Assembly (NCBI GenBank): GCA_034687125.1
Contig: JAQGBZ010000371.1
Span: 1-59,833 of the forward strand
Origin: Neelides folsomi
Taxonomy: Eukaryota > Arthropoda > Collembola > Neelipleona > Neelidae
Direction: 5' to 3'
DNA length: 59,833 nucleotides
Under the pieces are notes generated by a model, which saw nothing but the letters and a program-made list of their open reading frames with translations, did not search any database and was not told the origin of the DNA. The translations under genes and the position numbers were made by a program. Below, in pieces: positions 50,001 to 59,833 of this stretch (positions are counted from its first letter, which is position 1; every line of letters starts with the position of its first letter).

Positions 50001-52484
50001 ACGAGTATTGTAGACTTGTAATACTTGTGTGTGTCATATGGTCTTAAAGTTAGTACGTTCTCGTTACTTTACGTTGTATTACGGTGTGGGGTTGCATAGG
50101 CTCCTGTGGTCTGTTCTCCATAAAGTATCCCAAAGTTAAATAAAAAAGATTCTTTTATTGCCAATTGACCAAGACAAGGAAAAATGTAAATGGGAAAGGC
50201 GTAAAATGAAATGAATGAAATGGAGAAACCGTCAAAGCTTGATTTTTTGTTTAGTCTACTTTTTTCATTCCCAAAATTCTTCTTTTGACCATCAAATCTC
50301 GCTACTTTATTATAAATGTTAAGGTGGATTTTTATTATGATTAAAGCTTAAAGTGTTACCATACACATTACTTATAGGTAATACTATCAAAATTCCAGAT
50401 ATACATATCTCGTATAGGAGTACAACAATAGCATACATATCATGTGTGGTATGTGCTCAAAAGTTATGTGTCATACAATCAGCAACAATTTACGACTAGA
50501 TTTGTTTACATTATAATATTAATCTCAATAAAATAAAATTACATAATTAAGTAGTTCATTGTTGAATAATGGGAACTTTGGACTTCAAAACAATTTTCCC
50601 TCAACGAGTGAGCAGAATGGATGGAAATGAAATGGTGTGATTATGGAGGTGAAGAAAGTTGGACAATGACATTAATGGATAGCTCTTATGGAAGTAGCAA
50701 GATTAAATAGAATATGTAAGTTAGTTGTGTGTGTAAACATAACATAGGAAATCCCATCAGCACCTTCGTCGTCTCCACTTTCGCTCTCATTGTCAATCAG
50801 CTGAGTCATCTCATAAGCGTATATGTTCAGTGTATGAAAATCGTCGCTTCTTGCTTGCAATTTGCAAACATGTTGAAAGGCGGCGGAAAAGCGGCGGTAG
50901 TATTTTCAACAAGAAACCAAACTTCCCATTTCTTGTCTTAAATATGATTATAATTTATGATTTGTTGTTGGCTTCTTGTGAGATTCAAACATTCCACGTT
51001 CCTTCAAACTGTGTGCTTCTTCTTCTAACTATAATATTCTGTAGTTAACGATGGACATGGGCAGGGAGTTAATTGGTAATTTTTATTATAAGATTTTCCA
51101 TTATTGTTATTGTTTGTAGCCCTTTGTTCCTTTTCCTATTAACTATAATTGTGAGTAAATAATTGAATTTCTTAACTTCCACGGTGGCTCATTGAATGAT
51201 TGAGCCGGATTGTAGGTTATTGCATGATTGCTCCAGACCGCTAATTGACAAAGGCACCACAACAAATGTGAGAAAGAAGGAAACTCCTCCACACGCCATT
51301 GAAGCCAATAGTGCTTAAATTGGGAGAGAGTCTCGATAGGTCAATACTCAAGATAATGGACATTTTTTATGTGCAATTCTCACTCAATTGCCTAGTCCGT
51401 TCATTACAACCATTCACAATTGCTGTTTCATTCATTCCTACATATATCAGCATAGCAGAAAGCAGAGAGATTCCAATTAAATACACGCGAGTGAAAAAAA
51501 GATATGTGCATGCAAAGGTCTATGACTCTACGAGATGTTCCTAGTGAATCAGTATATGCTCCTTTCAGATTTCTCTTTCTCTCATCATGACATAATGAAA
51601 ATAGTAGTTGCTTACAATGGTAGTCAAAATATATCTACGCATTATGCAGGAAGTGATCGTGTCTCTTTGTGCATTCATGAGTCAGACTCGTAGTAATTCC
51701 CTTCACCACCTTCTTCAAGAGTGTCCAAATACCACAAGTCTCATTGAATAAGTCTCACTAAAAATTATTTAGATTTGGTTATTCACTCTATCTCGTAAAG
51801 ATGAAATTTGGGTTTACATCAATCAGTAAATTTTAACAGGATAGAAGGCCTATGAAGATGGGAGATAAATTTCAATTAAAAAATACCAATCGTTTGCCCA
51901 ATTTTGAATAAATTATGGAGACAAATGTAGAGATATTGTGATTGAGTAATCTAATGCCAATTGCATTTCAGTCAACAAAGTGCGAAACAATGCGGAAACC
52001 AATCCCTTATTACTTTATGATCGCAATAATAAACAAGGTAGAAGGGGATGTAAAATCGATTTGGGAAATAGTCTGGCAAGAGGTCAGGTTCATGTTCATG
52101 AAGCTCCAACCATGGCTATGATTTATTATCCTACTCAAACTAGTGTTCCTAATTCCCATTATTAATACTTATAAATGTGATGTTTAATTAATTAATTTAT
52201 ACTAATGGTAATAACCACCGATTTAATCATTTCATATCAACAGAAAAATAACTTGAATGATACTTCACATTATTAAATGTTCTATAAAACCGTATATCGA
52301 ATTGGATGTCTTGTATGAAATATTAGTAAAGAGTTTTATTACCAGGAGAAAAAGTGGAGTCAGAGGTTAAGTCGACAGGGTCTTCACTCGTAGTTGACAC
52401 ATTTGAGCTGGTTTCCTGGGGTCTTCCGCTCACAATTGTTATGAAAAGGAAGAAGGCGACAGCTAAGGAACCCGAATACTTCAT
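44020..52484 (-). CDS. Secreted takeout/JHBP-family lipid-binding protein (6 exons, 315 aa)
   Basis: Takeout/JHBP proteins are secreted carriers of hydrophobic ligands such as juvenile hormone, with a long lipid-binding fold (Pfam JHBP); the ligand here is unknown. Exons, read leftwards: 52484-52343, 48944-48602, 47421-47288, 46121-46048, 45221-45146, 44198-44020. All six join in phase at GT-AG sites. Residues 1-20 (core AVAFFLFITIV) are a signal peptide. A Ser/Thr/Glu-rich linker (about 21-80) precedes the domain, which is unusual because takeout domains normally start soon after the signal peptide. The family's N-terminal cysteine pair is C87 and C98 (RRCDHSDGAKLNKCLK), followed by LKPRIKTGIPEINLPPMDPL. 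The middle has LSIPTMQITGNYQLSGN and GSGSFWLNLGG, and the C-terminal exon reads VINNFLNDNGKEIFEEVKP, the typical family ending. Only exon 1 carries the signal peptide, 3.4 kb from the rest. Confidence 0.94.
45773..45968. mobile_element. Small TIR element (196 bp) in an intron of the takeout-like gene
   Basis: The ends are 28-base inverted repeats (45773-45800 and 45941-45968) beginning ACCAGCAA, matching at 24 of 28 positions. Each end also folds on itself into a 6-bp hairpin with a 4-base loop: CCCGTC/GACGGG on the left and CCAGTC/GACTGG on the right. The element is strikingly GC-rich against its AT-rich intron. I see no convincing target-site duplication, so the superfamily is unassigned. 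GC-rich sequence continues to the left to about 45540, with further small hairpins (for example ACCCGA-A-TCGGGT near 45634), so a larger composite insertion is possible. Confidence 0.7.
51051..52165 (+). CDS. Possible small nested gene inside intron 1 of the takeout-like gene
   Basis: A plus-strand open segment at 51972-52165 follows a good acceptor (TTGCATTTCAG) and reads like protein: NKVRNNAETNPLLLYDRNN, then CKIDLGNSLARGQVHVHEAP and MAMIYYPTQTSVPNSHY to a TAA. It needs an upstream donor in phase 1; ATG at 51051 followed by MDMGRELI and a GTAATT donor at 51076 would fit and give about 73 aa. The family is not recognised. The terminal segment is the better-supported part; the first exon is a guess and could lie elsewhere. 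Confidence 0.25.
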
Positions 52485-55400
52485 CTTCAATTTGATATGA
52501 GATCTCCTGCTATTAAGTCTCCTTTAGTAATATTTATTATTTTTTTCGCCCCACTGAACCGGGAATGTAAGATATATCGGCGCGTGTGAGAAACAAAGAG
52601 ATTTCCCCACTTTGGTACAATAATAATACTTCTATTATTTATTTATATTCTTTTCCTTCACTGACAATGAGTGTAGACAGAAACGTTAGTTTGGTGACTT
52701 ATGTTCTCAAATTGAGACGCGTCAAGCAAATGAGTCGAGGAAATTTTCTCTCCTCATATTTTATACCTGTGAAGGGCGAGCCTTATTTTCTGCTTCGCCT
52801 GCTGGCTCCTGCTGCTACAGAGAAAAACAGAGATAGACACCACTCACTTCCACCATGGGGAAGTAAGCATGTAGATATTCAAATATGTATACAAAAGTTC
52901 CCTTCTTACATTCTCCCCCTACGAGAAACAAAAAAATATGAACAACAATCGTTCACTTGCCATTGTCACAACTTTTAAACTTCACACTTTAATTAATTAT
53001 TCCAATGCGCACTCATCGAATGCACAAATTCAATATATCAAACATGAAATTAAATAGCACTTCTTATGTTTTCTAATGCTTTTGCATAAATATTCTTATG
53101 CTGAATAAAGCATTTTTTACTACATTACCACAAGTAATTTACAATTCAAAATTACTTTTTATTGCATAATTTAAAGCACTTTGAATATACTTATAATTAT
53201 CTAATATTGTAATGAATGTCTACCAACCCATAAATGTGAATCTATTATTATTTATAATTTTATATCTAAAACTTTAACCATTTTGATAAATTATTAATTA
53301 TTGGGTTTTATTATAATGATATCACTAACAAATTGACTTGCCAGTACGTGAGATTTTTTTTCAAATAAATCTGAAACCAACTTGTCTAAATGAAATATAA
53401 AAGTATTTATAGCTAAATTAATGCTAACATTAAGTAACTTAAGATTACTTTGATATTTTTAGACATTAAACAATATTTAAGACGACGAGCAACAATTTAA
53501 TATAAAGTAAGAAATGAAAGAAATTTGAAGGTAGTAAAGCAAAGAATTTTAATTTCTCATGAACCACTGCGGAATTCTCAAAGGAACGTGATTGCTTTTG
53601 CTTGATTGCTTCTTGATTAAAGTGAAATATACGCACTCGGAGATGTTCTAATCCTTCAGTTGGTCATTTGAGCTTGAACTAACATCATATTTTCCGTTCT
53701 TCATTTGATTTCATTCAGTACAATTGAGATTTCCCAAGTATTGCGTTGTTCAAACAAAATTATAACAGCCTCCACGCATGTTTTATATTAAAACTAGGTA
53801 TGTATGAACTAACATTAAGTAGGTAATATATACTATATCAGAACCAAATATAGACATATTCAATCTGGTTATTTGTTTTCCAAAATTACTTTTGATATTA
53901 ATTTGCGAAATTTCCACAAATGAAACTCTTCCCAAATCCAATAAAAAAAACCAAGCTGCAATATAACTTCATTTAATTAACTTTCACGTTTGTTTAATGG
54001 TTATAATTATGAATTCTAGTTTTATAATTTCTCAATTTAATTCGTTTTAAACTATGTAATAAGTCAATCTTATAATTCATACTGATATTGATATATTAAT
54101 TCATAGATAGACATTTCAAGGTTCAACCAATCAGCAATCAACATAGGTAACTTATCTATTCTTTTGAAGTTTTTAATTAAACCATAAAGCCAATCTATGA
54201 ATAATATTATAGATTATATAAAACTTTTTTTGAAATCATTACTTCTTAATAATATGATGAATCTCGTTCAAGATTGTTACGCTGCGAGAATCCATTTTTT
54301 TGAAAATTAGTTGGTTCACATTTAAGAATTCATTTCATGAACATGAACATTAAATAATAGAACGAGATGAAATGTCAAGCCTGGCTCGCGGGCATTAAGT
54401 AGGCGAACAAAATGAAACTAAAGATTATTAAATAGCAAAGACAAGTGTATTTCTTCACACAATATCATATACAGATATTATATGGTATGCAATGTATGAA
54501 AGTAAATGTTTTATAACATTTATCTATGTTCGCAATGTGATATGTGATGGATGTGATGGATTGACAAGAAAAATAAATCCTGATGGGTATGAAATTCGTC
54601 TGAGAATTTTAGGAAGCAAAAATTTTTTCATTAAATATTTGACAAGATTAATGTATCTTTAACCCTTTTATAGGAATTGGTATACATGTGTTACCACCTT
54701 AGAAACCATTTATTTTTGTGGGCTGGTACAAATGCTTTACTAACTGTAAATCCCTTTAATTTATGGAATAGTAAAGATGCGTTACCATCTAAAATCTATG
54801 TAAAATCACTGTTTCCAAATGCACATTTTAAAATTATCTCCTATATTATTCATTGCAGGGAGTTTTGATTTTTTTAAACATATCAATAATCCCTTTTGTT
54901 ATTTTATTTCACGGCACATTAATTTATTTATTGATTAAATCAAGAAGAGCAATAGTTAACATTATTTATTAACATTCGGCAAAAAATACAGCCCAAATTC
55001 TCTTTACATTAATTTAGAGTTCTCGGGCTTCTTTATCTTTTAATGGGATTTAATAACTCGCCCCAGATACTTTTATTTCATTTTTTCTTTCCCTTTCCTT
55101 TGATCTTTCAAATATTTATATTTCTAGTAACTTTTTCTTCGTCGGTCTGTTGGTTTCCTCGTCTCTTTTCAACCAAATTCTGACTTATATCATTATTACT
55201 CCTTCCCTCTAATTAATCCGCCTTTAAACGCATAGAGAATGAAAGCCTCTGAAGTTGAGAAAAACTCGACCCTAATCCAAATTACGTCAAGTAAACATTT
55301 CCTTTCTTCTTCCCCTCTCCGAATTCTTGAGTGGAAAAGGAGATGTGAGGTTTAAGTTAATACGAATAAGGTTCCTTTCTAAATCTAATCATCTTCATGA

Positions 55401-56026
55401 TTCCATGAATGAAGAAACGCAAAAGGGAAAAGTCAAAGAGAAATCCAGACTCATCTTTCCTTACTTTCTAATAAACTAAATAAAAACACAAATGGCCCTC
55501 TCGGCCCATGCTATGAAAAGCATTAAAGGAGGAAAACCATCAAAGAAAGTCAACAGAAACTAAAGTTGGAAATGTAAGAAATGTGCTCTTACTTTTCATT
55601 TACAAACCACAGCACAACTTCTTCACAGACGATTTAATTATAATTGATTCCCTCGAAAACATAGTGCATCATACAGAGAGACTGAAATTAATTGTACTTG
55701 CTCTAACTGTTTGCACACCTTGTTTGCCACATTAAAATATTAAAATTAAGACTCAGCTTTGAATGCACAATTTTGAGCGAACATTAGGAATATTCGCTTT
55801 TGTACTTAATTAATTCTATCATAATAATAATGGATATTTAGCCTTTATTGTGATTATTCTGAGGTTAAAATGGCTATATATTAAATAGCGAGTAAATTCA
55901 AAACATTCATCAAAATGAGGACTTTTGATGTTCATAAGGATTCATAAGCCTTTCCCCTTCCAGCCATGCTGAGGTGTTGGAAATGGAGTTGATGGGTTGG
56001 ATATCCTTAACCTGCCTTTTGATTAA
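52485..56026. other. Upstream region of the takeout-like gene
   Basis: The first few hundred bases should hold the promoter and 5'-UTR of the takeout-like gene, which reads leftwards. A minus-strand 48-base segment at 52814-52767 sits between a strong acceptor (TTTTTCTCTGTAG) and a CAG/GTATAA donor and may be an untranslated or alternative exon. A 130-codon plus-strand frame (52586-52978) overlaps it but has no recognisable domain. From about 53000 to 56000 the sequence is AT-rich and I see nothing in it. Confidence 0.35.
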
Positions 56027-56322
56027 TTAGTGTAATGGAAGGTGGGCCCTTACAATGCTTAACTCCAAGCCTTGAGCTAGAGTGAAAAAGTAATAATAAG
56101 TTATTAGTTCTCTTGCCCTGTGGTAAGTACATGGAGGGTAATGACGAGACTTTTGTTGTTCAAAAAGGTGGTGCGGAGCTCCTGTTGATCTTGCTCTTAT
56201 TTCGTTACTTTTGACCCTCTGAGCATATCGTCCTTTGAACTTTGAAGGATTAATATAGATTCCCTTGTAGTCTCTCTTCCTAACACCCTGATCCTTGTGC
56301 TTAATCAACTCAAGGCGAATTT
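56027..56322 (-). CDS. Possible terminal exon of an unrecognised gene
   Basis: On the minus strand a strong acceptor (TTCTGGTTCTTTTAG) is followed by 98 open codons to TAA. The first half is basic and looks like real protein: HKDQGVRKRDYKGIYINPS, KFKGRYAQRVKSNEIRARS. The second half, including a YYYFFTL run, looks less like coding sequence, so the true exon may end earlier at a donor. An upstream exon ending in phase 1 would be needed somewhere to the right; I could not find one. No family is recognised. Confidence 0.25.
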
Positions 56323-56886
56323 CTAAAAGAACCAGAAAGAAGAGGACAAAAGATTCATAGGAAAAACAAGAGAACCTCCATTTTCAAAACCGCTACCCCA
56401 ATAAAGACTTGTACTAACTCTCGGTATTGAAATACATAACATCATCTTCATAAATAACACGTTTAATTGTGATTATGATTATCATCGTTTTCATCAACTT
56501 GAAAAATTATAAAAATATAAATACCTGTCTTTCATTGAGCTTATTACACTTCGTTCTACTTTGTAATATTGTAGTAGATAAATGCTATGCGTCATGTACA
56601 ATTAAATTCACCCTTCCTTATAGTTCTACAAGACCTGTAGGACCTTAATTAATATTAAAGTAATAATAGGTCGTTGAACGAAGGACATTTTGCATGATTA
56701 TGAATTATGTAATAGTTTGTTATATTTACTTTTCATTGATTGTGCAGTAAAATAAGGAATAAGGGAACTTATAGACCCAATAAGTAAAATAGTAATCATT
56801 TAAAAATTAAATATTACAAAACTTCATTCTATTTAATTATTGGAATTCGTTTATCAATTTTAATATCTCATTTATGTATATACTAT

Positions 56887-56950
56887 AGCGTTATTACTAT
56901 TTCAGAATGATCTGTCGATCGACGGATCATTCTGAAATAGTAATAACGCT
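56887..56950. repeat. 64-bp near-perfect palindrome with no spacer
   Basis: The two halves, centred between 56918 and 56919, pair at 31 of 32 positions; the single mismatch is T56913 against G56924. The centre reads GTCGATCGAC. The arms start AGCGTTATTAC and end GTAATAACGCT. Palindromes this long without a spacer are normally unstable in replication, so this may be a recent event, the joined ends of a mobile element, or an assembly fold-back artefact. Confidence 0.95.
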
Positions 56951-59833
56951 GACCGTGAATTTTGTCCTTGGCCAATTTGGAACGTTTGCAATTAGGGAAG
57001 GGACTTTTAATTTGAAGAAATAGAGTATTTGTTTTTGATTATTCTATTACCTACAGTAGTATGAATAATGCTCATGAATTCATCATCTCTTATTTATCCA
57101 TTACTTTTATTTAATGTGTTATACTCAAAAGCGACATAATGCATATCAGTAATTAAGTTGATACTACTGTAGATAGGTAGTTACTCTACATAGTAATTAT
57201 ATAAATGTAGGCATTAGGGAATTTTCTGCTTTGGGCTGGATAATGAATGAGAAGTTTAATACAACATATGTTTGGTATTAATATGCATTTGTTTCTGTCA
57301 TTCTCATTTGAGATGTCGAAACAAACGGTTCAAAATTACTGTAGCTATCATTGATTGTCCAGAATTCACGCGTGCAATTTCCGTATTTTTATATTTTAAC
57401 AAATATCCTTTTTGTAACTTGTATGTTACATATTGAGTAGTGTCTTCTCTTAATGCTTATTATATTAAGAATGTGCCCAGCATACTTGCTTAGATGCTAT
57501 TTTATTATACAATATGTTGATTGGAAGAATTGGTTGTTGTCGTGCCTCAAAAAGTTGTAGAGGAAACTGGTCAATGAAAGGGATGAGGGAAGTCTAGATT
57601 TCGAACAGAGCCAAGGTCGAGAGGATTTGGGAACAGAAGAGAAAGAGATCAAATGGTGTTTAACGTTGCATGAGTTAATTCTTCATCTTCTTCGTTCTTC
57701 ACTCTCTCATTTCCTCCATTTCGGCTTGCGGATTTTACCCGCATGATAGCGGCATTCAAACTACACAATTATTCACTCTAGTCCCTTTTCATTTGAATAA
57801 AATTAAGAGCATGGATTAAATAGCCTCATTCAGGCATCATATTCACTCACAATCACGATAATATGTAGTATTGACGTTTAGCATCCCCTTTGCAAAAAGC
57901 ATAGAAATATTTTACTCACTTTCTTCGACAAATACGAATTCGTGAATTATTACTTTAATTTAATTCTATACATTATAACATAATTATGTCATTTAAATAG
58001 ACATTATTTAACAAATTTAATGTTTTATTTGTTGCTTAAATATATGGTGTATAAAAATCTCATAAACATAAAAAGGCTAACTAAAAGTAAGTAAGGATGT
58101 ATACCACGCTCCCTGCGACCTGCCTAACGAGTCTCTTGCGTAAATTTTCAAGTTGTTACGAAACAAAAGGTTAACCTCTCTCTACGGCCACTGTTTTCAT
58201 GTTTGAAACTGTACAAGCCAAATAAATCTAATAACTTTACCGCGTTGAGTTCGTGTGGCCAACTTCAACATGATTCTCCTCATTTCGTACCTTATTCTGC
58301 ATTGCATTGTTCAATAATCACACTTGTTAAATAACTCATTTATCCTTATAATAAGTAGGATAAAAAGTCTATTTAGTTTAAACTCTCTTATAGGTAAATG
58401 ATGTATGACACGAAAAGGAATATTTAATAAGCACAAAATTATTTCTAATAAATCGAGTACGAGGAGATACATGAAAATCATGAAATAATGACATCAATTA
58501 CCCCAAATTTAATGCATTTTTATCTCAAAAGTCTCAAATATTATATGATTTAAAATGATCTTGAATGATATAAAGGAATAGAAAATAAATGACATCCCAC
58601 TCAGCAAAATGGTTATATTTTCTTTTCAGTGTTGGATAAATAATACATATACGATAAATATGATCACTTGAATTACAAAAACCATTTACCTACTTGAAAT
58701 ATACACCTACAAATATTCGCATCAGCATTATACATGTACGAAGTTGCAGCCATATAATATGTACTTATTAAATAGTATTTTTAAAAAAGTATTAATTACC
58801 ATTTTACTCTCCTGTTTTGTTGATTCTCCTAATTCATCATACCTCCTCCAAACGATACATTACATTTACATCATTACAACTAACAAAAAAGTAAGTGAAA
58901 ATTTATAAAGAAAAAAAGTATTAATGAGAGTGAAAGTATACTTTCTTCACGTACACGACTACATACTTACAAATTGTATGGATATGTATGTATAAGATAT
59001 GCGATGTAGGTATGTATGGTATGTATACTTATACACATGAAAAGGCAGAGAAAATATCTGTACTATGAAATGATAACATTTTATATTTTTATATCAATAT
59101 TCAATATGAGATGATATTTTATGAAGTATGGGTAATATTGCTATTCAGAATGCACGCGTGCAGGTGAATGTTCACAAACGCGTAATAAATACATTATCAG
59201 TACGAAAAGATATTGTTTCATGCTTGATTGCAATGCATATTAAATTTATTGGAAATTTTGTCTCTTGACTCTCCTCTCATCTCTGCTCGATGCTCTTGCT
59301 CTTAAAGAGCAAAAGAACTCACTCTTTTGCATTGTTGTATAATGCCCCAATTGGTCGTCTTGTGACATCTTCTGAGAATTGACGGCAAAAAAGGAAAAGT
59401 GAGTAAGCGAATCATATGACTCGTACATCATCAAATCAATGAAAGGGAAAAGGGCAAAATAAAGAAATTTTGCTACAAAGATTAACTGTGGTTTCTGGTT
59501 TTTAATTAACTGGGCTTAACGCTTAAATCCATATTGGGCATTCCCTTAAAATACGCTAATCATTGTTTAAATAATACTATCGTTGATTTGTAATTCCACA
59601 ATTACATCCAAGTGGGAGGGGACGGGAACCTTCGTTCAAACCTCTTGAAGCTAAAAAGGTATAATATTTTTATCAACAATTTTCGAATATGAAATATTCG
59701 TTTCGTTTAACTTATAGTTCATTCCCAAAATCGGTGCAGGTGAGTTTGAAAAACCTGCATATAATTTCCAGAGATACGAATTACAATTTCACTGTTACTA
59801 TTAATTGTAGTAATGCTAATTTATATTGTTTTT
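56951..59833. other. AT-rich intergenic DNA to the window end
   Basis: I see no supported gene or RNA here. Short open frames on either strand (for example minus 59434-59246) have no recognisable domain or splice support. TACATA/GTATGT-type simple sequence is common around 58930-59040. Confidence 0.45.

Noticed and set aside
50672..50860. Minus-strand acidic frame (MTQLIDNESESGDDE) with a GTGCTG donor-like site in the right phase for exon 2 of the takeout-like gene
   Set aside because: It would remove the signal peptide, the donor is poor and no promoter evidence exists; kept only as a note.
52586..52978. 130-codon plus-strand frame, the longest open frame outside the gene models
   Set aside because: No recognisable domain; low-complexity, GC-richer promoter-side sequence, and a better exon-like signal exists on the opposite strand.
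1..59833. CRISPR arrays, operons, phage or bacterial defence genes
   Set aside because: The window is plainly a eukaryotic nuclear genome with spliced genes; no such structures are present.

Overview
This is eukaryotic, AT-rich DNA with split genes and GT-AG introns of tens of bases to several kilobases. The organism is most likely an arthropod. The strongest pointer is a takeout/JHBP-family secreted lipid-binding protein, a family known mainly from arthropods, next to an arthropod-style long Rab32 and a Cindr/CIN85 adaptor. The base composition and the many dispersed TACATA/TACCTA runs would suit a caligid copepod such as a salmon louse, but that species guess is inference. There are no operons, CRISPR arrays or prokaryotic signals.

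Five protein-coding genes could be assembled exon by exon with consistent splice phase. From left to right they are: (1) NMD3, the 60S ribosomal-subunit export adaptor, minus strand, 8 exons, 7144 to 4087, 504 aa. (2) A Rab32/Rab38-family GTPase, plus strand, 11147-13161, with a long acidic N-terminal extension and a possible alternative short first exon at 8093-8107. (3) A CIN85/CD2AP (Drosophila Cindr) adaptor, plus strand, 17089-21370, 8 exons, 669 aa, with three SH3 domains, a capping-protein-interaction motif and a C-terminal coiled coil. (4) A cAMP-dependent protein kinase inhibitor (PKI), plus strand, 41333-41930, 108 aa, with the RTGRRNA pseudosubstrate and a nuclear-export-like segment. 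(5) A secreted takeout/JHBP-like protein, minus strand, 52484 to 44020, 6 exons, 315 aa. The genes are ordinary cellular functions and do not form a single pathway.

The rest is long AT-rich intergenic or intronic DNA. The 22.6-41.3 kb stretch may hold a 5'-UTR intron of the PKI gene, because its first coding exon follows a good splice acceptor. Non-coding structure includes a roughly 0.94 kb foldback element with tandem-repeat arms just after the CIN85 gene, a clear hAT-type MITE with 8-bp target duplication at 40087-40501, a second small terminal-inverted-repeat element at 45773-45968 whose end hairpins show a compensatory base-pair change, a 64-bp zero-spacer palindrome at 56887-56950, a perfect 21-bp-stem hairpin after the Rab gene and a CATA microsatellite. 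Several weaker coding-like stretches (a frame-broken relic near 9.7-10.1 kb, a secretory-peptide-like ORF at 34.5 kb, and possible single exons at 51.97 and 56.3 kb) are listed with low confidence. I found no convincing wholly new biological system.
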